Below are positions 22,485 to 29,783 of a DNA stretch of 32,026 bases, one piece after another. Each line of letters starts with the position of its first letter. Position 1 is the stretch's first letter. Made by a program: the position numbers and the translations under genes. The notes below the pieces were generated by a model. It was not told the DNA's origin. It saw only the letters and a program-made list of their open reading frames with translations, and searched no databases. Origin of the DNA: Flammeovirgaceae bacterium (GTDB lineage Bacteria > Bacteroidota > Bacteroidia > Cytophagales > Cyclobacteriaceae); NCBI GenBank assembly GCA_021299455.1, contig JAJTGQ010000016.1:1-32026 (forward strand). The letters are read 5' to 3'.

Positions 22485-23293
22485 GCCCCTTTTGCCCGAT
22501 TCCAATACGCATCCATCTCTGCGAGAGTCATCTCCCCCATCTTTTTGCCGTCCTTCGCAGACTCTGTTTCCAGATACTGAAATCGCTTGATGAATTTTTT
22601 ATTGGTACGCTCCAACGCTTCTTCCGGATCGATGTTTACAAACCTCGCATAATTGACCAATGAAAAAAGTAAGTCGCCAAACTCAGCCATCACCTTTTCC
22701 TTATCGATCGACTCAACAGGCTTTCCATCAAACTCATTTTTAAACTCATTCATTTCTTCCTCTACCTTTTCCCATACTTGCTCTTTGCGCTCCCAATCAA
22801 ACCCTACCCCGCGGGCCTTATCTTGAATGCGAATCGCTTTGAACATCGCGGGCAACGATTTAGGCACACCTTCCAGCACCGATTTATTTCCTGTTCTTAA
22901 TTTGATCTTTTCCCAGTTTTCCTTCACAGCTTTTTCATCATCGGCCACTACATCTCCATACACGTGCGGATGCCGCTCAATTAATTTATCGCAAATGCCA
23001 TTCAGCACATCGGTCATGTCAAATGCTTTGAGTTCTGAAGCTATGCGCGCATAAAATGCCAGGTGCAACATCACATCGCCTAGTTCCTTTTTTACTTCGT
23101 TCAGGTCGCCCTCCAATATTGCATCCGAAAGTTCGTAGGTTTCCTCCACCGTCAAGTGACGCAAGCTCTCCAGCGTTTGTTTTTTATCCCAGGGGCAGTT
23201 CTCACGTAATTCATTCATCACGGTAAGTAATCGGTCGAACGCTTTCAGTTTTTCCTCGCGTTGCAAGTCGGGGGCAGAGTAGGGTTTCTTCAT
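22481..23293 (-). CDS. mazG: Nucleoside triphosphate pyrophosphohydrolase MazG
   Basis: This encodes a 270-residue double-domain MazG. The N-terminal domain has NCPWDKKQTLESLRHLTVEETYEL and the metal-binding KKELGDVMLHLAFYA. The C-terminal domain has VEEEMNEF and the second acidic motif MAEFGDLLFSLVNYARF. MazG hydrolyses NTPs and dNTPs to monophosphates and in E. coli lowers ppGpp. Length matches the family. It is followed by the hipBST genes on the same strand, separated by a 154-nt region with palindromic operators. Its product pathway and the HipT stress response may be linked, but that is inference. Confidence 0.96.
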   Translation of the reverse strand: MKKPYSAPDLQREEKLKAFDRLLTVMNELRENCPWDKKQTLESLRHLTVEETYELSDAILEGDLNEVKKELGDVMLHLAFYARIASELKAFDMTDVLNGICDKLIERHPHVYGDVVADDEKAVKENWEKIKLRTGNKSVLEGVPKSLPAMFKAIRIQDKARGVGFDWERKEQVWEKVEEEMNEFKNEFDGKPVESIDKEKVMAEFGDLLFSLVNYARFVNIDPEEALERTNKKFIKRFQYLETESAKDGKKMGEMTLAEMDAYWNRAKGA

Positions 23294-23325
23294 TTCAAAC
23301 TAATGGGTTTTCAATTTATTTTTTG

Positions 23326-23435
23326 GCGGCCGAGCGGGCCCCGATTAAACGAGGGCTCTCGCAAAGCGGAGCTTTCCACTACCCTGCCTTCCGAAGCGGC
23401 AGCGCAGGCAGGTATCCCTGGCCGAGCTTGGTGCC
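23326..23435. repeat. GC-rich, hairpin-dense intergenic element
   Basis: Between mazG and the small membrane protein gene, about 110 nt are much richer in G and C than the flanks. They contain nested inverted repeats: AAAGC/GCTTT (23363-23375) and CCTGCCT/AGGCAGG (23383-23412), with further short CG-rich stems. No convincing ORF is present. The pattern resembles dispersed intergenic palindromic repeats seen in Bacteroidota. The CCTGCC/GGCAGG stem recurs within glmM at 23997-24013. Whether it is repeated elsewhere in the genome cannot be judged from this window. Confidence 0.5.
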
Positions 23436-23493
23436 ATTTACAAAGTTCTGCTAAATCCCAATCCAGCGTAAACTAATTCAACCAATCTTTGGT

Positions 23494-23501
23494 TACCTTT
23501 G
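23494..23501 (+). promoter_or_regulatory. -7 element upstream of the small membrane protein gene
   Basis: TACCTTTG matches TAnnTTTG exactly, 45 nt before the ATG at 23547. No clear -33 TTG is seen at 17-23 nt upstream. Confidence 0.45.
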
Positions 23502-23546
23502 TGCGCTGTAAAATTCGACATTCAATTATCGTAAACAACTATCGAT

Positions 23547-23777
23547 ATGACAGTTTTTCTTCTTTCCCTTGGTGTCTTTGCAGTATTCTTTTTACTGATG
23601 TCGGTGCGTTTGCTATTTATTAAGGATGGTGAGTTCAGAGGCACTTGTGCCACACAAAGCCCTTTCCTCGCCAAAGAAGGAATTACCTGCGGTTATTGCG
23701 GTAAAGTAGTAGGTGCAGGCGAAGCCTGTGGCGATCCTGAGAAAGCTGAATCATTTCCTGAAATCAAGAAAGGCTAG
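23547..23777 (+). CDS. Small single-pass membrane protein with four cysteines (NqrM-like)
   Basis: This encodes a 76-residue protein: one N-terminal membrane helix (residues 2-25, VFLLSLGVFAVFFLLMSVRLLFI) followed by a short soluble part with four Cys (FRGTCATQSPF, ITCGYCGK, GEACGDPEK). A membrane helix followed by a basic patch and Cys-rich tail resembles NqrM (DUF539), an iron-delivery factor for the Na+-translocating NADH:quinone reductase, but the match is only by layout and partial motif. No nqr genes are near. The alternative is a Bacteroidota-specific small membrane protein of unknown function. Confidence 0.72.
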   Translation: MTVFLLSLGVFAVFFLLMSVRLLFIKDGEFRGTCATQSPFLAKEGITCGYCGKVVGAGEACGDPEKAESFPEIKKG

Positions 23778-23862
23778 TATTTAGTGGTTAAGCCCGCCAA
23801 ACTGATCCTTTTATAGACATCAAAAGAACCTTAACTTCGCGGTCGCACTTTAACTCAATTTC

Positions 23863-25296
23863 GTGACCCTTATTAAATCTATTTCCGGCATCCGTGGCAC
23901 CATTGGTGGCAAACCGGGCGATGCCCTTACTCCTGTTGATACTGTAAAATTTGCAGCAGCCTTCGGCACTTGGGTAAAATCCCGGCAAGGCACCCGCCTG
24001 CCGGACGGGCAGGAAAGAATTGTTATTGGGCGCGATGCCCGCATTTCAGGTGAAATGGTAAGCAACTTGGTCTGCGCAACGTTGCAAGGTCTGGGTTTGG
24101 ATGTGATCGATCTGGGACTATCCACCACTCCGACAGTTGAAATAGCCGTGCCCTTAGAAAAAGCCGGTGGAGGTATTATTCTAACTGCCAGCCACAATCC
24201 TATTCAATGGAATGCATTGAAACTTCTGAATGAAAAAGGGGAATTCATTTCTGCGGAAGATGGCGCAACCATTTTAAAAATCGCTGCTGACGAGAGTTTC
24301 GACTTTGCCCCAGTAGAAAAACTCGGTAGCTATGACAAGAAGAATAAGTATATCAAAAAACACATTGAACTGATTTTGAAAAACAAATTGGTGGATGTCA
24401 AGGCAATTAAGAATTCAAAATTCAATATTGTGGTGGACGCGGTCAACTCGACAGGCGGCATCTCAGTTCCCCAACTTTTGAAAGCCCTGGGTGTAAAGAA
24501 GATTACAAAACTCTATTGCGACCCCACCGGAAAGTTTCCCCATAATCCAGAGCCGCTGCCCGAGAACATCAAAGCCATTTGCAAAGTAGTAAAAGAAGGA
24601 AAATATGATTTGGGTATTGTCGTAGATCCAGACGTGGATCGCTTGGCATTGATTCAAGAAGATGGAAAGCCATTTGGCGAAGAGTATACTTTAGTAGCGG
24701 TGGCCGATTACGTATTGAGCAAACGAAAAGGCTTGTCCGCCAAAGATTCATCGAAGGCGGGCAACACGGTTTCTAATCTTTCTTCCACTCGCGCCTTGCG
24801 TGACGTGACAGAAAAAGCAAAAGGAAAATATACGGCAGCTTCTGTAGGCGAAGTAAATGTGGTGACAGCCATGAAGAAAACCAAGGCTGTAATTGGTGGT
24901 GAAGGAAACGGTGGCGTCATCTTTCCGGAATTGCACTATGGCCGCGATGCGTTAATGGGTATCGCACTATTTCTAACTCATTTGGCCAAATCCAAATTGA
25001 CTGCTTCCGAGTTGCGCAAAACGTATCCTAATTATTTCATTTCCAAAAATAAAATTGCACTGACTCCGCAGATAAATGTGGATGAGGTGTTGGAAAAGAT
25101 AAAAATTAAGTATGCGCAAGAAAAAATCAATACGGCAGATGGTGTGAAAATTGACTTTGAAAAGGAGAAAGAGTGGGTGCATTTGCGCAAATCAAATACA
25201 GAGCCAATTATTCGCATTTATGCCGAGTCGCAGAATGAAAAAAAGGCCGATGAGTTGGCGAAACGAATTATTAAAGATATTCAAGAAATAATTTGA
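23863..25296 (+). CDS. glmM: Phosphoglucosamine mutase
   Basis: This encodes a 477-residue phosphohexomutase that makes glucosamine-1-phosphate for UDP-GlcNAc and peptidoglycan. The phosphoserine Ser110 lies in ILTASHNPIQWNALKLL. The metal loop DPDVDR has Asp255, Asp257 and Asp259. The sugar-binding GGEGNGGVIF and the phosphate-binding RKSNTEPIIRIYAES are present. The start is GTG at 23863, since an in-frame stop lies just upstream and the family N-terminus MTLIKSISGIRGTIGG begins there. Residues about 44-51 (TRLPDGQE) look like an insertion relative to relatives and coincide with a DNA palindrome. The cysteine desulfurase gene follows after 8 nt. Confidence 0.93.
   Translation: MTLIKSISGIRGTIGGKPGDALTPVDTVKFAAAFGTWVKSRQGTRLPDGQERIVIGRDARISGEMVSNLVCATLQGLGLDVIDLGLSTTPTVEIAVPLEKAGGGIILTASHNPIQWNALKLLNEKGEFISAEDGATILKIAADESFDFAPVEKLGSYDKKNKYIKKHIELILKNKLVDVKAIKNSKFNIVVDAVNSTGGISVPQLLKALGVKKITKLYCDPTGKFPHNPEPLPENIKAICKVVKEGKYDLGIVVDPDVDRLALIQEDGKPFGEEYTLVAVADYVLSKRKGLSAKDSSKAGNTVSNLSSTRALRDVTEKAKGKYTAASVGEVNVVTAMKKTKAVIGGEGNGGVIFPELHYGRDALMGIALFLTHLAKSKLTASELRKTYPNYFISKNKIALTPQINVDEVLEKIKIKYAQEKINTADGVKIDFEKEKEWVHLRKSNTEPIIRIYAESQNEKKADELAKRIIKDIQEII
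23997..24013. repeat. Palindrome inside glmM
   Basis: CCTGCC (23997-24002) and GGCAGG (24008-24013) form a perfect 6-bp stem with a 5-nt loop, and a second stem CCCG/CGGG (23993-24009) overlaps it. It codes for the residues that appear to be extra relative to typical Bacteroidota GlmM, between the GTWVKS and IVIGRDARISG segments. It shares its stem with the intergenic element at 23383-23412. Confidence 0.45.
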
Positions 25297-25304
25297 GTTC
25301 TACC

Positions 25305-26450
25305 ATGAGAGTCTATCTAGATAACGCAGCCACCACTCCCCTAGATCCCGAGGTATTCGAGGCTATGAAACCTTTTATGTTGGAAGATTTTGGCAATCCT
25401 TCTTCTACCCATGCGCACGGGCGCAAGGTGCGTGCCGCTATTGAATCAGCCCGAAAAAAGGTAGCTGAATTACTTAACTGTACGCCCGGTGAAATCATTT
25501 TTACCTCGGGAGGTACCGAGGCAGACAATACACTCATTCGATGTAGCATCGATACGTACCAGCTTGAACATGCTATTTCTACTCCGATTGAACATCATGC
25601 CGTAACTCACACACTGGAAACCTTAGAAAAGGAAGGTAAAATAAAATTGCATTATGTAAAGCTTGACGAAAAAGGCCATGTCGACTATGTTCATCTGGAA
25701 GAATTATTGAAGGCACACCCCAAAGCAATTGTTTCTCTCATGCATGCCAACAATGAAATTGGCAATATCCTTGACTTAGAAAAAGTGGGAGAACTCTGTA
25801 GCAGATACAACGCCTACTTTCAATCAGATACCGTACAGACGATGGGGCATTATCGCCACGACATGAAGAAATTGAAAGTACACGGCTTAACGGCAGCCGC
25901 ACATAAGTTTCATGGGCCAAAGGGAGTGGGCTTCATGTACATCAACAAAGACAAAAAAATCCATCAACTCATTCACGGTGGTGCGCAAGAACGAAACATG
26001 CGCGGTGGCACAGAGAATGTTTATGGCATTATTGGTTTAGCGAAAGCTCTTGAAATCTGCTACCGCGAAATGGAAGAGCACGAAAGTCAAATCAAGAAAC
26101 TAAAATCGTACATGATTGAAAAATTGAGAGCCTCCATTCCGGGTATTGACTTTCATGGTGATTCTGCAAACTTAGAGAGAAGTCTGTATACTGTTCTTAA
26201 TGTGTGCTTGCCCGAATCAGAAGAAAATGAAATGTTGCTTTTCAATTTAGACATGCAAGGGATTTCCGCATCCGGTGGTAGTGCCTGTTCTAGTGGTGCT
26301 TCTACAGGTTCGCATGTCTTGGGCGCTTTATACCCAGAATCAAAACGGGGAGCCATTCGCTTCTCGTTTAGCAAATACAATACCCCTGAAGAGATTGATT
26401 TTGTTGTGAATAAATTAACTGAAATCTGCCGAACGACAGTGAATAGCTAA
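25305..26450 (+). CDS. Cysteine desulfurase (NifS/IscS family)
   Basis: This encodes a 381-residue PLP enzyme that takes sulfur from cysteine for Fe-S clusters or thio-modification. The N-terminus MRVYLDNAATTPLDPEV, the cofactor lysine Lys201 (LTAAAHKFHGPKGVGF) and the persulfide-forming Cys328 (SASGGSACSSGAS) are all present. The frame can be read from a TTG at 25293, but the ATG at 25305 gives the standard N-terminus and places the gene 8 nt after glmM. No iscU or sufE is adjacent, so which pathway it feeds is undecided. Confidence 0.95.
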   Translation: MRVYLDNAATTPLDPEVFEAMKPFMLEDFGNPSSTHAHGRKVRAAIESARKKVAELLNCTPGEIIFTSGGTEADNTLIRCSIDTYQLEHAISTPIEHHAVTHTLETLEKEGKIKLHYVKLDEKGHVDYVHLEELLKAHPKAIVSLMHANNEIGNILDLEKVGELCSRYNAYFQSDTVQTMGHYRHDMKKLKVHGLTAAAHKFHGPKGVGFMYINKDKKIHQLIHGGAQERNMRGGTENVYGIIGLAKALEICYREMEEHESQIKKLKSYMIEKLRASIPGIDFHGDSANLERSLYTVLNVCLPESEENEMLLFNLDMQGISASGGSACSSGASTGSHVLGALYPESKRGAIRFSFSKYNTPEEIDFVVNKLTEICRTTVNS

Positions 26451-26488
26451 CCGGTAGAAATCCGAATCATTCACATGCTAGGTGACCA

Positions 26489-27781
26489 TTAGTGTACCGG
26501 ATGCATCCTGGTACCAAATCGTTTGATGATTATTTTTTCTAAACTTTCTCTATGATCGGGATGAGAAACCTTTAAAATCTCATACGCTCGCTGACGCAAA
26601 TTTTTTCCATACAAGTAAGCTGTCCCAAATTCGGTAACCAAGTAATGCATATGAGCCCTGGTCGTGACAACACCCGCTCCTGATTTTATCTCGGGCACAA
26701 TTTTCGAAACGCCCTTCTTTGTAGCAGAAACCAGCGCAATAATCGGTTTTCCTCCATCGGATAAAGCAGCACCTCGAATAAAATCCATTTGTCCACCAAC
26801 GCCAGAATATTGATACGTGCCAATAGAATCTGCACATACCTGGCCTGTAATGTCTACTTCAATGGCGCTGTTAATGGCAACCACTTTAGGGTTTGCACGA
26901 ATGACTCGTGTATCATTTACATAGCTCGCTTCCAAAAAGGCAAACTGTGGATTATCGTCCAAAAAGTTATACAATTCTTTTGAACCAATAGTAAAACCAG
27001 AAACCACTTTGCCCGGATGTTTCTTTTTGTACGCATTTGTAACCACCCCTTGTTTGATCAGATCCATTACGCCATCTGAAAACATTTCCGTGTGAATGCC
27101 AAGATCCTTGCAATGCCCCATGGCTTTCAGGGCTGCGTCCGGAATGGATCCAATCCCTAATTGAAGTGTAGAGCGATCTTCCACCAATGATGCAATGTTC
27201 CTTCCAATCGTCAGATCTTCTTCTGTTAGTTGACTGGAGTATGAAACTTCAGGAAGGGCATCATTGCACTCGACCATCGCGTCAAATCGGCTCACATGAA
27301 TAAAGCCATCACCGTGTGTGCGCGGCATGTTGGGGTTAACCTGAGCAATCAGCTTTTTGGCATATTTGGCCGCAGACTTAACGACATCAACAGAAACGCC
27401 CATCGAACAAAAGCCATGTTTATCGGGTGGCGAAACGTGGATCAATGCCACATCGAGCGGCAGTAGCTTTTTTTCAAATAGTCTGGAAATCTCACTTAGG
27501 AATATGGGAATATAATCACCCCGTCCATCACTTACAGCTTCGCGAATTGTGGCAGAAACAAAAAGTGAATTAAAATAAAAGCTATCGCGATACATTGGCT
27601 TGGCAATTTCTTGATCCCCTAACATGCTAATAGCAACCAACTCGACCTCCCTCAACTCAGGTGATCGCTTTGCCAGCGCATCTAACAATAAGGTTGGCGT
27701 AGCAGCACTGCCATGAACAAATACTCTGTCACCAGATCGAACTAATTTTACGGCTTCTGCCGCTGAAACAAACTGACTCAT
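26489..27781 (-). CDS. Acetyl-CoA hydrolase/transferase family protein (4-hydroxybutyrate CoA-transferase-like)
   Basis: This encodes a 430-residue class I CoA-transferase. Family landmarks are the N-terminal FVHGSAATPTLLLDAL, PPDKHGFCSMGVSVD, the glutamate Glu232 in GIHTEMFSDGVMDL (the residue that forms the CoA thioester in the family), GVGGQMDFIRGAALS and the C-terminal HYLVTEFGTAYLYGK. The frame extends upstream to 27844, but the ATG at 27781 (MSQFVSAAEAV) fits the family start. It probably moves CoA between acetate or another short acid and an acyl-CoA. The exact acid cannot be read from the sequence. It converges with the cysteine desulfurase gene, leaving 38 nt. Confidence 0.92.
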   Translation of the reverse strand: MSQFVSAAEAVKLVRSGDRVFVHGSAATPTLLLDALAKRSPELREVELVAISMLGDQEIAKPMYRDSFYFNSLFVSATIREAVSDGRGDYIPIFLSEISRLFEKKLLPLDVALIHVSPPDKHGFCSMGVSVDVVKSAAKYAKKLIAQVNPNMPRTHGDGFIHVSRFDAMVECNDALPEVSYSSQLTEEDLTIGRNIASLVEDRSTLQLGIGSIPDAALKAMGHCKDLGIHTEMFSDGVMDLIKQGVVTNAYKKKHPGKVVSGFTIGSKELYNFLDDNPQFAFLEASYVNDTRVIRANPKVVAINSAIEVDITGQVCADSIGTYQYSGVGGQMDFIRGAALSDGGKPIIALVSATKKGVSKIVPEIKSGAGVVTTRAHMHYLVTEFGTAYLYGKNLRQRAYEILKVSHPDHRESLEKIIIKRFGTRMHPVH

Positions 27782-27863
27782 TTTTCTATAATTTAAGGCC
27801 GAAAGATAAAGGCGAATTTTATGCTCGATGCTGATTTTCATCATATTTAATTAGTTTTATTGA

Positions 27864-28649
27864 ATGAGAAGAGAAGTATGCGTTTCCTTTATTGGCTCGG
27901 GAAATTTGGCCTGGCATTTGGCTCCCGCTCTAGACAATGTTGGATTTGTAGTAAAAGAGGTTTATAGTCGTAATCCTCGACATGCTGAACAGTTGACTTC
28001 TCGCTTATATCAAGCTGAAGTAAAAGCCTCGCTCGATTTTTCAACCAGCAATTCTTCTGTTTTTATTATTGCTGTTAGTGATGATGCCATAAGAAGCATT
28101 GCCCAGGAAATCATTTTACCAGAAGAGGCCATTTTAGTGCATACCTCGGGTAGTCAGCCATTAAGCGAACTGGAATTTTCTGCTACTGCGAACCTGGGAG
28201 TATTCTATCCACTTCAATCATTTAGCAAGCAAAAGAAGGTCGATTTTAAAAACATCCCGATTTTCATTGAAAGCCAAAATCAAGAGACGGATGAGCTCTT
28301 GCAATTGATGGCGAAAGCCATTAGCAATCAGGTAATGAAAATCGGATCTGGCGATCGGATGGCGCTGCACGTGGCAGCCGTATTCGCCTCGAATTTTACA
28401 AACCATATGCTGGCCATTTCGAAGAGTATCCTTCAACAAAACAGTTTGGATTTTGAGTGGCTAAAACCACTTGTCACTGAGACGATTCAAAAGAGTCTGG
28501 CCATTGGACCCAATAATGCCCAAACGGGCCCCGCCAGTAGAGGTGATTTGGAGATTCTGGATAAACATCTAGCGTTTTTAAAAGAACATGAATCAGTAGC
28601 TGAGCTCTACAAAGTCATTAGCCAACACATAGTAGACAACTATCAATGA
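27864..28649 (+). CDS. Rossmann-fold DUF2520 domain protein
   Basis: This encodes a 261-residue protein with an N-terminal NAD(P)-binding Rossmann segment, VSFIGSGNLAWHLAPAL (GxGNxA at residues 11-16), and a C-terminal all-helical DUF2520 domain (ALHVAAVFASNFTNHMLAISKSIL and GPASRGDLEILDKHL). The layout resembles pyrroline-5-carboxylate reductase or ketopantoate-reductase-like dehydrogenases. The family is common and conserved in Bacteroidota, with no agreed substrate. It is divergent from the CoA-transferase gene. Confidence 0.92.
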   Translation: MRREVCVSFIGSGNLAWHLAPALDNVGFVVKEVYSRNPRHAEQLTSRLYQAEVKASLDFSTSNSSVFIIAVSDDAIRSIAQEIILPEEAILVHTSGSQPLSELEFSATANLGVFYPLQSFSKQKKVDFKNIPIFIESQNQETDELLQLMAKAISNQVMKIGSGDRMALHVAAVFASNFTNHMLAISKSILQQNSLDFEWLKPLVTETIQKSLAIGPNNAQTGPASRGDLEILDKHLAFLKEHESVAELYKVISQHIVDNYQ

Positions 28650-28689
28650 TAAAAAAATCAGTATCTTTATTTATAAAATTGACACTGCC

Positions 28690-29232
28690 GTGAAAAAAAT
28701 CTTTTGCCTGATCATTTGCTCTATACTTGCCTTCGCCCACTCGTTTGCACAAAGCGTCAGGATCATCCAGCCTACAGACACTAAAAAAGAATGGAAACTT
28801 GTTAAGCCAAATCAACTCTATATTCTTAACGGAATGGAACTTGTCGATAGTTTAGCGCTGGTTAAGTTAGATGCCAATGATCTCGAAAAACTAGAAATAT
28901 TAAACGAAGTGGATGGTGAACGCCTTTATGGCAAAAAGGGCGCTGGTGGTGTAGTCATAGCAACAACAAAAGCAAACAAGGCAATGACCATTAATCCACC
29001 CGCAATTGCGTTAGCCAAAACGAGTCCTTTGTTTATTTTGGATAATGTAGAGATGCCTGGCATTGATTTAGATAAGGTGAAACCTGAGGATATCGAATCA
29101 ATTGAAGTCCTTAAGGATAAGGAGGCGATAGAACCCTATGGCGAAAAAGGTAAAAACGGGGTGGTGATTATCAGCACAAAAAGTTTCACAAGGGACAGGC
29201 AATACCAGAAATTGCGCTCCCAAAAGAATTAG
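28690..29232 (+). CDS. Secreted protein made of two TonB-plug-like modules
   Basis: This encodes a 180-residue protein beginning at GTG (28690), with a Sec signal peptide (residues 1-20, ending HSFAQS). The mature part is two tandem copies of a module about 70 residues long. The copies end in YGKKGAGGVVIATTK (residues 80-94) and YGEKGKNGVVIISTK (150-164), each preceded by a segment like DIESIEVLKD. The motifs are those at the end of the plug domain of SusC/RagA-type TonB-dependent receptors, but there is no barrel. It may bind or mimic a receptor plug in the periplasm. Its function is unknown. No susC or susD gene is in the window. Confidence 0.82.
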   Translation: MKKIFCLIICSILAFAHSFAQSVRIIQPTDTKKEWKLVKPNQLYILNGMELVDSLALVKLDANDLEKLEILNEVDGERLYGKKGAGGVVIATTKANKAMTINPPAIALAKTSPLFILDNVEMPGIDLDKVKPEDIESIEVLKDKEAIEPYGEKGKNGVVIISTKSFTRDRQYQKLRSQKN

Positions 29233-29287
29233 CCGTTACCAATTAGGCTTCCCAAACCCACATTACTGTCAAGCCCAGCTCAAGTTT

Positions 29288-29306
29288 AACGCCCAGCCTG
29301 GGTGTT
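29288..29306. repeat. Intergenic hairpin
   Basis: AACGCCCAG (29288-29296) and CTGGGTGTT (29298-29306) are complementary except for one G-T pair, separated by one base. It lies 56 nt after the plug-like gene and has no T run, so intrinsic termination is doubtful. The rest of the 198-nt gap up to 29430 holds only the promoter element listed below. Confidence 0.4.
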
Positions 29307-29366
29307 ACAAGAAAGCTACTGCGCGAATACAGAAGCTGCTGGACGCTTTTACTGTTAGATTATCGG

Positions 29367-29374
29367 TATTTTTG
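29367..29374 (+). promoter_or_regulatory. -7 element upstream of the tiny membrane-protein pair
   Basis: TATTTTTG fits TAnnTTTG exactly, 57 nt before the ATG at 29431. The -33 region is T-rich (TTTT at 29347-29350, 16 nt upstream) but has no clear TTG. Confidence 0.45.
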
Positions 29375-29430
29375 AAGATTTTAAGTATTAATTTGTACAT
29401 TGCTAGTATCAAGTTTAAAATCAGGTAATT

Positions 29431-29562
29431 ATGAGAATGCTACCGGTTAAATTCTACTACCAGAGGGCACGTGTTCTTGGATACTTGCTTAGCGCTTGCC
29501 TACTCGTTTACTTAATATCTCTGTTATTCCCCGACAGTATTTTCTCGAACTTCTTAAAATGA
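29431..29562 (+). CDS. Tiny membrane protein 1 (43 aa)
   Basis: This encodes 43 residues: a basic N-terminus (MRMLPVKFYYQRARV), one hydrophobic helix (LGYLLSACLLVYLISLLF) and a short tail (PDSIFSNFLK). The motif YYxRxRVxGYLL recurs in the next gene, which starts in an ATGA overlap at 29559. The pair is therefore a tandem duplication translated as a unit. Positive-inside rule predicts the N-terminus in the cytoplasm. I do not recognise the family. Coding status is supported by the conserved paralogy and coupling rather than by known homologs. Confidence 0.65.
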   Translation: MRMLPVKFYYQRARVLGYLLSACLLVYLISLLFPDSIFSNFLK

Positions 29563-29666
29563 ATGTAAAAGGATACTACAACCGCGGCCGTGTTTTTGGA
29601 TACCTGCTCATAGCGGCAGCTATAAGTTTTGCCCTTTACTATTTGTATACAGTCGCTACAAACTAG
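29559..29666 (+). CDS. Tiny membrane protein 2 (35 aa)
   Basis: This encodes 35 residues (MNVKGYYNRGRVFGYLLIAA and a hydrophobic helix AISFALYYLYT). It overlaps the preceding small gene by the 4 nt ATGA and shares with it YYxRxRVxGYLL. Several codons in this block are identical between the two genes, pointing to a fairly recent duplication. One membrane helix is predicted, with a positively charged cytoplasmic start. The function is unknown. It lies 117 nt upstream of the TPR gene on the same strand. Confidence 0.62.
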   Translation: MNVKGYYNRGRVFGYLLIAAAISFALYYLYTVATN

Positions 29667-29783
29667 GTGATTGTTTTGCCAGAAGGTCAGAAGTAGATTA
29701 AAACCAGCCCACGTAAGGTTGTGGCTCATTTATGTCAATTACGGCTTACGATTTTTCTACTTTTACAGACTCAATTCATAGCT

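Noticed and set aside
26451-26500. CCGGTA/TACCGG inverted repeat between the converging desulfurase and CoA-transferase genes
   Set aside because: Only 6 bp with a 38-nt loop and no T run; not a credible terminator or operator.
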